DNA of 64,000 bases from Pycnopodia helianthoides (taxonomy: Eukaryota; Echinodermata; Asteroidea; Forcipulatida; Asteriidae). Shown here piece after piece: positions 45,863 to 57,450 of this stretch (positions are counted from its first letter, which is position 1; every line of letters starts with the position of its first letter). The notes below the pieces were generated by a model that made no database searches, was not told the DNA's origin, and was given only the letters and a program-made list of their open reading frames with translations. The translations under genes were made by a program, and so were the position numbers. The stretch spans positions 3,272,700-3,336,699 of the forward strand of contig CM063245.1 of NCBI GenBank assembly GCA_032158295.1. The letters run 5' to 3'.

Positions 45863-48257
45863 AGTTTTAGCGTGTGGCTCATCCTTTCCTCTTTCTACAT
45901 GTACTTATAGCATGGAGGAAGGAAAGGAATATCCTTCCTCCATGCAACTGTTCTCCGCAAACAAAAACTGCTTCAAATACTTCCTCCAGACAGTTAAGGA
46001 CTGAAACACATTACTACCAGACGTCATATCCATCAAGGACAATAAAACCTTTAAAGGAGCCGTTATTACCTTAGATTCTAGAAGCACTGATTAATGTCTC
46101 TTGCGCACAGAAGTGACAGAACGCCGATGCTACACTGTACACAGATAGCTGAACAGACGATAAGTTATACCCCCGGAAGTGATAACAATATTTTTGAGAG
46201 CGCCCTCACGCGGTCAAAAATACGGCGCATTGACCTAGAGTACGGGTCCCACCGGGGGAACCGACTCATTTCTGGGTCAGGCTGACCCGGAAACTGGTTT
46301 TAAAATAGGGGGAGTTTAGCTCGGATTATACGTCAGTCTGACCCATTTCTGGGTCATTTTGACACGGAAATGGGTCAGGTCCCACGGGACTCGGAATCCG
46401 GGTCAATATTATGACCGGGATGTTTTTAGAGTGTTTAGGCCAGATTCAAAATAATGGTTGCCAGACTTTAACGTGCGTCACTTGTGTGGTGAGGAGACAC
46501 TCCCCTTGCCCCGCCCCTATACCCATCTTTCTCCCATTTTTTCCATTTCTTCCATTTCTGAAATAAAGCCCTATTTGAGAAAAATGTATCTGAAAACATA
46601 TTACAAAAAAAAGGCAACAGCTGATTTTGGTTGTTACAACCAACATTAAGGACAATGTGGTTACATTCTGAGAATTGTGCATGGTTTTTCACTATTTTCT
46701 CTTGACTCACGCAACGGACTTAGCCGGTCTAAGTTTTTACTGGTTTGTTATTTCATGTATTTGGCTGATCACACAAAACATAAACACTCTCTGTGACTAG
46801 TTCGTAAGCTCCATCACCTTTAACTCTGAAAAAGGGACATGAAAGGTGATAGAGTATGTTGGCATAAGAAGGCATCCACAACACGTATAGAACAAGACTC
46901 ATATTATACAAAATGTTGATCAGAAATATATCACGTAAGATTGCTTTAAAATACCAACGTAAAATAAATACCTTCCAATGCATTTCAAACTACGATAATA
47001 AATAATAAATAAACTACCAGGGTCATAAAAACAAGCTACAGCTGTTACCATGGAAATACTTTGTGTGAGTAGTGGTGTGGTTTACTTCTCACCTCATAAA
47101 TTAATCATACAGATCACTAAACACGGAGGAAAATTATTGTTAAAGGGATCATACAGATCACTAAACACGGAGGAAAATTATTGTTATTGGGATGAATTCA
47201 GAGGAAGGTGACAAAGGGGGTGGGGGTAGGGGAAGAGGCTGGTTTGACCATGGGAGGTGGGAACACAAAAGAAGGGAATAGTGAGTAAATTATTTAGTGA
47301 ACGTGGCAGACGTAAAAGGAGAAGGTAAAGAAAAACAGTAGGACATCACATCAATCTTCCTAATAACTCCATTTCTGACATGAATTTACAGGGTAGGTCT
47401 GAGTAGGGAGAAACTGTGGACAAGGCACCTCCAGACCATTCAACCCCCGTGGTTTGAACATCCAAGAAGAAAATGACTAATAACTTATTGTCTTTGCCTT
47501 CTCCTTTTTACCACAGATATCCCCCTTAACAGTTTACCTCATTCACTCATTAATTACTTTTTTCTCCCTCTTCCCATCATTGAATTTTTATGTTGTGTTC
47601 CCCACCTCTGGTGGTAAAACCAGACCCTTCCCCTTACCCCCCCCCCCACCTACTGTCAGCTTCATCTTTGTTCATCCCCTGCTTTTGCGGTGTGCTTTCA
47701 TCTCTATCACCTTTTTCAACTGGGCTGCTTTTGTTACACCAGTATACCTGTTTACTAATTAATGTTTACATTTATACCATAGGTCCTTTTGGTTGGTAAG
47801 CAGTTTGCAATGGATAAATAAATTTTCTCATTTTCCATATAGTGTCAATTTCCTGGCAATGCTTACGGAGGATTCCTGCGCTCACAGCCATTAGCATCAC
47901 ATGTTTAGAGGGCGCCAAGCGCACAATTTGGTCGTTGAAGCAACGCCTTGAAATTGACTATGCAAGTCCCGCGCGTATCGAGAAAAACGAGAAAACAATT
48001 CGAACGAAGACTGCAATTTTCAATGAAATCACCTCTTCTTTTTAATTTAAATTTATAGCAAATTCCTGAAAACAAAAATACCCATAGCAAGTTATAATAG
48101 ATAAAACAAAACTATAATATAAATAATTTGTTCAAATTAACGTTGAAACGTGATCACTACGTGATCACCACCAGTTGGACGTAGGCTATCGCAACTGTCA
48201 GTCGGTAGTTACTGTTTTGCGTTCACGTCAGACAAATATGAACCAGTAGAAATCAAC

Positions 48258-48324
48258 ATGGAAATGGGAACGAGTCAAGTGACGCTTGTAATTTTTCTTG
48301 CCACTGTATACACTGCAACTGAAG
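48258..48324 (+). CDS. Signal-peptide first exon, copy B (Methyltransf_FA gene)
   Basis: Encodes MEMGTSQVTLVIFLATVYTA, then TE plus one base, and a consensus donor (GAAG|GTAAGC), ending in phase 1. The hydrophobic stretch TLVIFLATVYTA is a signal-peptide core with a plausible cleavage near TATE. The upstream 90 bp matches copy A (GTTGGACGTAGGCTATCGC) as a shared 5' UTR, but homology stops before copy A's TATA box, and the flank TGATCACTACGTGATCA has no TATA box. It is the first exon nearest to the downstream exons at 57256, 59393 and 60008, all of which accept phase 1. Whether it has its own promoter is unknown. Confidence 0.65.
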
Positions 48325-49385
48325 GTAAGCATTTTATTCAAATGTTTAAAGATACCAATAATATTGCCATTCGAAAATCTTCTAACAGCTTTATGATTAT
48401 TAGATGCGTCAGTATTTACTGTCGCCATTGCCCCTGTCAATTGATTTCTCATTTAAAGCACATTACTTTTATCGTGGACACTCCTATACTCTGATATTGT
48501 GTAAATGTAACAACAAAAAAAGCGTTCTTAAAATTGATCCCATTTCCATTTAAATATGTTTTGACGTCTGATTTGTGCTCTGTAAAATAACTAACTTCAT
48601 GTGAGACGAAATTAATAACCACTACAAAAAAATGTCATCTTCTTCAAGATAAATAAGACTTTCTTACCCATCTTGGCGGTGCATCCCCTTGAAATTGATT
48701 GACTTTAGCAAAAAGAATCCGGGTGTTTTGATAGAGCGAGAACGTCTAAAAAGAGAGGACAAATGAAAGAAATGAGGACAACTGGAAATGTAAATCTTTT
48801 TGAAACTTTAGATAGGAGGAAAGGTTTTTAAGAGGGGAGCTGTGGTTAGCCCCTGTCCCGTTCTTTTCAAACCAATTAACAATTAACATGGGAAACCAAT
48901 TAAACTCTTACTCCACCCCAAACCCCTGAGAAATTTCGAAAGCAAAAGCATTTCACTTGTCTGTGAAACTAAAAATATCCAAGTTAATATTTCATCTCCT
49001 GCGTTTTTCAAGGTTTGCAATTATATACTTTTATACTTTATGATTATGTGTTACTTTATAAAACCTTCCGTGGATCCCTATGTATAACCTCCATCTTTTA
49101 TCAAAAATTCAAAATGTTTGACGTCTCCGAATTTGGGGGGGGGGTGATTGAAAATTTGCAAAATTCTTGAAGAAAATACAATTTTAGCTGACTATTTAAA
49201 AACTTTGCGAAGTTCGAAAAGATGTCTGAAACCAACTGTTCGGTTCATGACCAGCTCTAAAACCACTAGCTCTAGTGTTTCTTTTTCGCTCGATGACAAA
49301 AGGATGACAATAATGCTTGATCGTGTTTTCACTTTGATGTCTGTCCTGCTCCTTTTGTCTCGCCATGATCCATGTGTTTAATTTC

Positions 49386-49650
49386 TAAACATTTACTCTA
49401 AAAACTCTCGGGTTAGAATTGACCGAGAGTACGGGTCCCACCGGGGGAACTGACTCATTTCTGGGTCAGGCTGACCCGGAAACTGGTTTTAAAATAGTGG
49501 GATTTTAGCTCAGATTATGCGTCAGTCTGACCCATTTCTGGGTAATTTTGACACGGATTCCGGGTAATACTGACCCGGAAATGGGTCAGGCCTCACGGGA
49601 CTCGGAATCCGGGTCAATTATGACCAGGATGTTTTTTAGAGTGTTTAGTG
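49386..49650 (+). mobile_element. ~260-bp MITE with internal GACCC palindromes
   Basis: The left end TAAACATTTACTCTAAAAAC and right end GTTTTTTAGAGTGTTTA are inverted repeats. The interior has opposed CTGACCCATTTCTGGGT and ACCCGGAAATGGGTCAG. Copies recur at the same place in units A (split by the TIR element) and C (51283-51543), so it predates the duplication. Confidence 0.6.
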
Positions 49651-51130
49651 TCCAGACTCGTCTGCAAAATAATGGTTGCCAGACTTTAACGTGCGTCACT
49701 TGTGTTGTGAACAGACTGAGGAGGAGAGACACTCCCTTTGGCCCGCCCCTACCCATCTTTCTCCCCATTCCATTTCTGAAATAAAGCCATATTTGAGAAA
49801 AATGTATCTGAAAACATATTACAAAAAAGGCAACAGCTGATTTTGGTTGTTACAACCAACATTAAGGACAATGTGTTTACATTCTGAGAATTGTGCATGG
49901 TTTTTCACTATTTTCTCTTGACTCACGCAACAGACTTAGCCGGTCTAAGTTTTCACTGGTTTGTTATTTCATGTATTTGGCTGATCACACAAAACATAAA
50001 CACTCTCTGTGACTAGTTCATAAGCTCCATCACCTTTAACTCTGCAAAAAGGACATGAAAGGTGATAGAGTATTTTGGCATAAAAAGGCATGTTTACATT
50101 CTGAGAATTGTGCATGGTTTTTCACTATTTTCTCTTGACTCACGCAACGGACTTAGCCGGTCTAAGTTTTCACTGGTTTGTTATTTCATGTATTTGGCTG
50201 ATCACAAAAAACATAAACACTCTCTGTGACTAGTTCGTAAGCTCCATCACCTTTAACTCTGCAAAAAGGACATGAAAGGTGATAGAGTATTTTGGCATAA
50301 GAAGGCATCCACAACACGTATAGAACAAGACTCATATTTTTGTTACAGCAAAAATGTTGATCAGAAATATATCACGTAAGATTTATTTAAAATACTAACG
50401 TAAAATAAATACATCTGGTGCATTTCAAACTACAATAATATATAACAAATAAACTACCAGGGTCATAAAAACAAGCTACAGCTGTTACCATGGAAATACT
50501 TTGTGTGAATAGTGGTGTGGTTTACTGCTTACCTCTCAGACATTAATCATACAGATCACTCAACACAGAGGAAAATTATTGTTAAAGGGATGAATTCAGA
50601 GGAAGGTGACAACAGGGGTGGGGGTAGGGGAAGAGGCTGGTTTGACCATGGGAGGATGGAACACAAAAGAAAAAATCAATGAAGGGAAGAGTGAGTAAAA
50701 GTCATTATTTAGTGAACGTGGCAGACGTAAAAGGAGAAGGTAAAGAAAAACAGTAGGACATCACATCAATCTTCCTAATAATTCCATTTCTGACATGAAT
50801 TTACAGGGTAGGTCTGAGTAGGGAGAAACTGTCGATAAGGCACCTCCAGACCATTCAACCCGCGTGGTTTGAACATCCAAGAAGGAAATGATTAATAACT
50901 AATTGTCTTTGCCTTCTCCTTTTACCACAGATATCCCCCTTAACAGTTTGCCTCATTCACTAATAAATCACTTTTGTCTCCCTCTTCCCATTATTGATTT
51001 TTTTCTGTTGTGTTCCCATCGCTTGTGGTCAAACCAGCCCCTTCCCCCACCCCCTGTCAGCTTCATCTTTGTTTATCCCCTGCTTTTGCGATGTGCTTTC
51101 ATCTCTCCACTTGGCTGCCTTTGTTACATT

Positions 51131-51172
51131 TAGCCTTCGAGAAAGACTCTGCTAGGGTTGAAACGTCAGGCC
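51131..51172 (+). other. Conserved stem plus GAAACGTC motif (also 52820-52860, 60684-60725)
   Basis: Three copies of CTTTCGAGAAAGACTC...GGGTYGAAACGTCAGGCC. GACTC can pair with GGGTC around TGCTA, then GAAAC follows, as in stem II and the GAAA box of hammerhead ribozymes. The other core box (CUGANGA) is not matched. Unit A lacks the motif at the equivalent place (about 47736). Confidence 0.5.
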
Positions 51173-53087
51173 ACTAATTAATGTTTACATTTATACCATA
51201 GGTCCTTTTGGTTGGTAAGCAGTTTGCAATGGATAAATAAATTTTCTCGTTTTCCATATAGTGTAACAAGGCCCCATTTCTAAACATTTACTCTCAAAAC
51301 TCTCGGGTTAGAATTGACCTAGAGTACGGGTCCCACCGGGGGAACTGACTCATTTCTGGGTCAGGCTGACCCGGAAACTGGTTTTAAAATAGTGGGATTT
51401 TAGCTCAGATTATGCGTCAGTCTGACCCATTTCTGGGTAATTTTGACACGGATTCCGGGTAATACTGACCCGGAAATGGGTGAGGCCCCACGGGACTCGG
51501 AATCCGGGTCAATTATGACCAGGATGTTTTTAGAGTGTTTAGTGTCCAGACTCGTCTGCAAAATAATGGTTGCCAGACTTTAACGTGCGTCACTTGTGTT
51601 GTGAACAGACTGAGGAGGAGAGACACTCCCTTTGGCCCGCCCCTACCCATCTTTCTCCCCATTCCATTTCTGAAATAAAGCCATATTTGAGAAAAATGTA
51701 TCTGAAAACATATTACAAAAAAGGCAACAGCTGATTTTGGTTGTTACAACCAACATTAAGGACAATGTGTTTACATTCTGAGAATTGTGCATGGTTTTTC
51801 ACTATTTTCTCTTGACTCACGCAACGGACTTAGCCGGTCTAAGTTTTCACTGGTTTGTTATTTCATGTATTTGGCTGATCACACAAAACATAAACACTCT
51901 CTGTGACTAGTTCGTAAGCTCCATCACCTTTAACTCTGCAAAAAGGACATGAAAGGTGATAGAGTATTTTGGCATAAGAAGGCATCCACAACACGTATAG
52001 AACAAGACTCATATTTTTGTTACATCAAAAATGTTGATCAGAAATATATCACGTAAGATTTATTTAAAATACCAACGTAAAATAAATACATCTGGTGCAT
52101 TTCAAACTACAATAATATATAACAAATAAACTACCAGGGTCGTAAAATCAAGCTACAGCTGTTACCATGGAATTACTTTATGTGAGTAGTGGTGTGGTTT
52201 ACTGCTCACCTCAGACATTAATCATACAGATCACTCAACACAGAGGAAAATTATTGTTAAAGGGATGAATTCAGAGGAAGGTGACAAAGAGGGTGGGGGG
52301 TAGGGGAAGAGCCTGGTTTGACCATGGGAGTTGGGAACACAAAAAAAAAATCAATGAAGGGAAGAGTGAGTAAAAGTCATTATTTAGTGAACGTGGCAGA
52401 CGTAAAAGGAGAAGGTAAAGAAAAACAGTATGACATCACATCAATCTTCCTAATAACTCCATTTCTGACATGAATTTACAGGGTAGGTCTGAGTAGGGAG
52501 AAACTGTCGATAAGGCACCTCCATACCAATCAACCCCCGTGGTTTGAACATCCAAGAATGAAATTACTAAACACTTATTGTCTTTGCCTTCTCCTTTTAC
52601 CACAGATATCCCCCTTAACAGTTTGCCTCAATCACTAATTAATTACTTTTTTCTCCCTCTTCCCATCATTGAATTTTTCTGTTGTGTTCCCCACCTCTTG
52701 TGGTCAAACCAGCCCCTTCCCCTTACCCCCCCCCCCACCTCCTGTCAGCTTCATCGTTGTTCATCCCCTGCTTTTGCAATGTGCTTTCATCTCTCCACTT
52801 GGCTGCTTTTGTTACATTTAGCCTTCGAAAAAGACTCTGCTAGGGTTGAAACGTCAGGCCACTAATTAATGTTTACATTTATACCATAGGTCCTTTTGGT
52901 TAGTAAGCAGTTTGCAATGGATAAATAAATGTTCTCATTTTCCATATAGTGTAACAGGGCCCAATTTCTTGGCAATGCTTACGGAGGATTCCTGCGCTCA
53001 CAGGCATTAGCATCACATGTTTAGAGGGCGCCAAGCGCACAATTTGGTCGTTTAAGCAATGCCTTGAAATTGACTATGCAAGTCCCG

Positions 53088-53180
53088 GCTATGGAGTCAA
53101 CAGTTAAGGGATAGGGAAGAACAGCCTATCTCTTTACTGTTGACTGTATTGACGAAGTATGCTGCAGAAAAAAAAATCGC
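53088..53180 (+). mobile_element. 93-bp hairpin insertion with A-tail and target duplication
   Basis: Unit C has this insert where unit A reads AAGTCCCGCGCG (about 47965). GTCCCG is duplicated on both sides (53082-53087 and 53181-53186). The insert folds at 53095-53145 into a 21-bp stem with one mismatch, one G-U and a 9-nt loop (arms AGTCAACAGT... and ...ACTGTTGACT). It is followed by a run of nine A near 53168-53176. The size is that of a pre-miRNA or a tiny foldback element. Confidence 0.75.
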
Positions 53181-53754
53181 GTCCCGCGCGCATCGAGAAA
53201 AATGAGAAAACAACATGAGCGAAGACTACACTTTTCAATGAAATCACCTCTTCTTTTTAATTTCAATTTATACAAAATTCCTGAAAACAAAAATACCCAT
53301 AGCAAGTTATAATAGATATAACAAAACTATAATATAAATAATTTGTTCAAATTAACGTTGAAACCAATTTTAAACTTGGGAAGAGGATGCTTATTTTTTA
53401 GAAACCCCATTTGCCAATCACGTCCGAATTCGTGCGTCCATCACATAGCTTTAATGACCGCCAAGTTGGGCAAAATTAAAACAAAATTAAAGTAACCGGA
53501 AACGGTGGTCAAATCTTATTCTCGGGGTTTCTTCGTCCTTTTTTGTTGATTTGATTGTACTGTGATATTGTTTATCACTTAGTATTACCTTCTCAACAAC
53601 ATATATAATTTTCATGGCAATAAATTAAACTACATTAGGCCTCAACCAAAATAATTGGAGAAAAAAATCCCGCCCACGTAAAACTCCATATGGTTGGGAC
53701 CACAATGGTCCCAGAAGTTCGATTACGTGCTAGACTTACTGGGATTGGAATAGG

Positions 53755-56463
53755 GGCCCAATTTCCTAGAGCTGCTGAAGCAGAAAAAGTAGCTGAACAC
53801 TACAAAATTATGCTTACCAGAACAAGATAACCAGCCCCCCCAAAAAAACAAACCATGTCTTTTGTGGATGGAAACTGTGACTGTTAATATCTTGCTTATT
53901 TTTGCTTAGCAGAAAATGTTTAAGTGTCATTTCACGTAAATACTTAACATGTGTCCACGGTCAATTTTTTTTTATATTTAAAATACTATGTGGGTGGAAG
54001 ATACAAGTAAAAAAAATCGACATTTCAAATCCATATATAGCCCGTTGTCATGGTAACAGCTCATTTTGTGTTTTGGGCATTTTAGGCCGTTTTAGGGGTC
54101 TGAAAAGCTGTTTTTAGCTCAGATTTATAACTCCACCCTACCAAAATGCCAAGTTATTTCATAAAACCTTTTATATCACCACAAAGTATCATCCTTGGCT
54201 TTGCTTTAGAAAAAAAATTATTGCAATAAATTTTACTCTTATTCTCTTTTTGCATCATGCATTAGAGCATGTTTTTAGAAATTGCAAAATCAACATTTTT
54301 ACCCTATTTTGGGCCCTCAAAATGACATCTTGCCAGGGGTCTCAGAAAATGTTCCTTTCGGTTGTGATTAGGGCTAACATTGGTCTTTTCATATCTGGTG
54401 AGAAAAACTTGGGCAGGTGTATCCTGTTGTGACAGTACTGCCTCCAAAATTTACTTTTTCCCCAAAACAAGAAAAAATGCATTTTGAAGTTTTTCTCCTA
54501 GTCTGAATTAATATCGTTGAAAAAGTACACTTCCATCAATCCGGCAACCTTTTTTAACCCTCCGCTGCACTATGACCTTGAAAAGCGTCCGTCCCGCCCT
54601 CGCACAGTCATCTGCAGTACGGTGTGAAATTGCGCATAACACTAATTTGGCTGCTCACAAACTCTTCTAACATGGTACCATTAGACTCAGAATCGTTCAC
54701 TCAATCCCAAGAAAAAAAAAAAATCAAAAAAAGTGAAAAATCAATTTTTGTTTAATTTTTTACCCAAATCCATCAAAATCACACCGTTACACTATCGCAC
54801 TGTTTGCTGCAGTACCATGTGAAATTGCGTGTAAAACTATTTTGGCTGCTCACAAACTCTTCTAACATGGTATCATTAGACTCAGAAACGTTCACTCAAT
54901 CCCAAGAACAACAAAAAAAATGAAAAAAATGTTCATAGGGGGTAAGCACACTCAGTTGAAACAAAAAAAACGAATTTTTACCCAAATCCATCAAAATTAC
55001 ACCGTTACAGTATCGCACGGTCCGCTACCGTACGGTGTGAAATTGCTTGTAAAACTATTTTGGCTGCTCACAAACTCTTCTAACCTGGTATCATTAGACT
55101 CAGAAACGTTCACTGAATCCCCAGAACAACAAAAAAAATGAAAAAAAATATTCATAGGGGGTAAGCACACTCAGTTGAAACAAAAAACAAATTTTTACCC
55201 AAATCCATCAAAATTACACCGTTACAGTATCGCACGGTCCGCTACCGTACGGTGTGAAATTGCTTGTAAACCTACTTTGGCTGCTCACAAACTCTTCTAA
55301 CATGGTATCATTAGACTCAGAAACGTTAACTGAATCCCCAGAAGAAGAAAAAAAATGCAAAACAATGTCCCTGGATGGTAAGCACACTCAGTTGCAAAAA
55401 AAAAAAAAATGTTACCAAAATCATTTTTTTTTTCATTTTTTTTTTTTTTTTTGGCACTGCTTACCAGTCTTCTGAGAAACAAGGTATCTTATTTACTTGG
55501 CCAACCCGAAACCACAACCTGCACCTGGTGTCTGCCCGATGTCTGGAACAGTGACAGGATGATTGATTGCCCCCAAGTGACAGCGGCTAGATCTAAGACC
55601 TTGGATCGTGTTTATGGGGTTAGGGATAGCCTCAGGGGAATTCCTTGGGCCTCAGGGGAATTCTATGGGGCTTCGAAATTAAAGGTGACTGTAGGTCGAA
55701 GACTCACCCCAAGCTAAATCTGCTGGTACTAGTGTTATCCGGCTATGGTCCATTGAGGAACTTAAAAAATTTCGCAATTTTTGACCGCACCGTTAATGAG
55801 TAATCACATTTTTTTTAAAACGGTACAGTCGATGACTGTGCGAGAGTGCAGCGCAGTGTTAAGCACTCGGTAGGCTTGTGGATAACCCAACAAGGCAATT
55901 TTTAAGGCAGTACTGTCACAACAGGATACAAATGCCCAAGTTTTTCTCACCAGATATGAAAAGACCAATGTTTAATGTTAGCCCTAATCACAACCGAAAG
56001 GAAAATGTTCATTTTGAGGGCCCAAAAAGGGTAAAAATGTTGATTTTGCAATTTCTAAAAACATGCTCTAATGCATGATGCAAAAAAGAGCATGAGGGTA
56101 AAATTTATAGCAATAATTTTTTTTCTAAAGTAAAGCCAAGGATGATACTTTATGGTGATACAAATGGTTTTATAAAATAACTTTGCATTTTGGTAGGGTG
56201 GCGTTATAAATATGAGCTAAAAACCAGTTTTTTCAGACCCCCAAATCGGCCTAAAATGCCCAAAACACAAAATGAGCTGTTACCATGACAACGGGCTATA
56301 TATGGAATTGAAATGTCAATTTTTTTTACATGTATTTTCCACCCACAAAGTATTTAAAATTTTTAAAAATTTACCGTGGACACATAATGTTACGTATTTA
56401 CGTGAAATGACACTTAAGAATATGATAAAATTTTCTGCTTAAGTAGCTCTTATGTAATTGGGC
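53755..56463. mobile_element. 2.7-kb foldback (long-TIR) element
   Basis: Arms of about 600-730 bp (53755-54480 and about 55880-56463) are inverted copies: shared strings include ACAGTACTGCCT, CATATCTGGTGAGAAAAAC, GCATCATGCATTAGAGCATG, GGTAACAGCTCATTTTGTG and CATTTCACGTAAATAC. The ends are GGGCCCAATTTC and GTAATTGGGC. The core is the tandem repeat at 54600-55430 plus unmatched sequence. No transposase frame is visible. The arms are too long and regular to be chance. Confidence 0.85.
54600..55430 (+). repeat. ~200-218-bp tandem repeat, four copies
   Basis: GGCTGCTCACAAACTCTTCT starts at 54649, 54844, 55062 and 55279. Each unit also has ACCGTTACASTATCGCAC, GTACGGTGTGAAATTGC and ATTAGACTCAGAAACGTT. 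Three 73-codon frames over it are repeat products. Confidence 0.9.
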
Positions 56464-56806
56464 ATAGGCCTATTGTAGGAAATAAAGCGGGCCATGTTGC
56501 AGAAACTGCAAATGTATCCGTGATTGCTTTGTAACTCGTTGGTTTGGTTTTAGTTCAACATTTCATTTATTTTGTCAAACAGTTGTGCACGTTTATCATC
56601 GATCGCAGCAATCGAAATAATGTCTACGGTTAATAGTGATTGGGTCTTGAATTATCCTTCAGATGGGTATGTTTGTGTGGAGGATTGGTACCGGTGTAAA
56701 CTTTGCAATCAGTAATATTTTAAGACTCAAACTATTTATCCCTAGATATATTATATGCGTGCACAAAAATGTGTATGTGCTATGACAAAAAGATAACTAT
56801 ATTCAA

Positions 56807-56947
56807 TGGGAGACTTTTGAACGCTAGATGGCAGCAGACCTATCAGGTAAAATTACATTGTTTACGTAATTCTAAGCATACGCACATTGCTGAGAACACT
56901 GGGTTTACCCGGTAAGTCTGCTGCCACCTAGCGTCTCAAAAGTCCCA
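56807..56947. mobile_element. 141-bp palindromic MITE
   Basis: TGGGAGACTTTTGAACGCTA and its complement ending CTAGCGTCTCAAAAGTCCCA are inverted repeats; the arms also share GCAGCAGAC and CGGTAA/CAGGTAAA. The loop contains TTTACGTAATTC. Confidence 0.75.
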
Positions 56948-57255
56948 CAATGGTCCCCCATTGGTTGGGATGGATTCTATAATGCCTTTTAAAAACCTCC
57001 TAAAATTATTCTCTCCCCTGTCTGTCAAAACGTTTTCCCTCCCCTTGTCACTCTCGTCTCATTCTGAGGACAAAAACACTTAGCGGTACATTTTAACTGT
57101 GGTTTGGTTGCCGACTATGTTGGAACATGGATAGCTAATAAAGCTGAATCATTCCAAATCACAAGCTGTTCAAGCTTTACAAGATGATATGCACTAATTT
57201 AGACAATTCTCCAAAATTTAAAACACTTTTTAATTACTTTTATTTGAAACAAAAG

Positions 57256-57450
57256 TTAATGGCAGGGAGTGCATCGCAGGGCAAGAGCGTGGCAGCGACG
57301 GGCAGCTCCACCTGGTTATAAACGAAGACCCGGACGGATGCACTGATCTTCGCTTGGCTGGTGGTTTAAACATGCAGCGACGGGTCAATCCCTACGTACA
57401 GAGGACTGTCCCTGATGTCAATAGGCATACTCCGAGGACACCAAATCACG
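57256..57450 (+). CDS. Second exon of the secreted Methyltransf_FA-domain gene
   Basis: A phase-1 acceptor (ACTTTTATTTGAAACAAAAG) ends at 57255 and a donor (CACG|GTATGAG) starts at 57451 in phase 1, so the exon is symmetric, as is common in shuffled extracellular domains. It encodes VNGRECIAGQERGSDGQLHL, VINEDPDGCTDLRLAGG and a basic proline-rich tail (NRHTPRTPNHG). Two cysteines (REC, DGC) could pair. No named domain is recognised. Other AG choices (57265, 57269) would give phase 2 or 0 and not match the signal exons, so 57256 is preferred. It joins in frame to either first exon and to the exon at 59393. Confidence 0.6.

Larger units (their letters stand above)
44079..46228 (+). mobile_element. 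2.15-kb TIR element containing a LINE
   Basis: Inverted arms 44079-44246 and 46047-46228 begin and end with GCGCCGTATTTTTGACCGCG. They share GAGGGCGCTCTCAAAAAT, GGGGTATAACTTA, CAGTGCTTCTAGAATCTAAG and ACGGCTCCTTTAAAG. AT is present on both sides (44077-44078, 46229-46230), and the uninterrupted sequence GTTAGAATTGACC exists at 49412 and 51306, proving insertion with an AT duplication. No transposase is present. A LINE fragment occupies most of the interior. Confidence 0.85.
43561..53370 (+). repeat. Tandem segmental duplication, units A, B and partial C
   Basis: Unit A is 43561-48150 (with the TIR insertion), B is 48166-51280 and C is 51281-about 53370. A and B share the promoter-proximal 5' UTR, the signal-peptide exon and intron sequence (for example AAACTTTGCGAAGTTC and CTGAAACCAACTGTTCGG). 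All three share the ~1.9-kb distal part with CACCGGGGGAAC and ACGCAACGGACTTAGCCGG. B contains an extra internal 220-bp tandem copy (49872-50090/50091-50312). A has a 46-bp tandem duplication near 47105-47190. Confidence 0.9.

Noticed and set aside
48258..48494. A 78-codon single-exon gene at the copy B first exon
   Set aside because: The consensus donor after codon 22 and the matching phase-1 exons downstream make readthrough into the intron unlikely.
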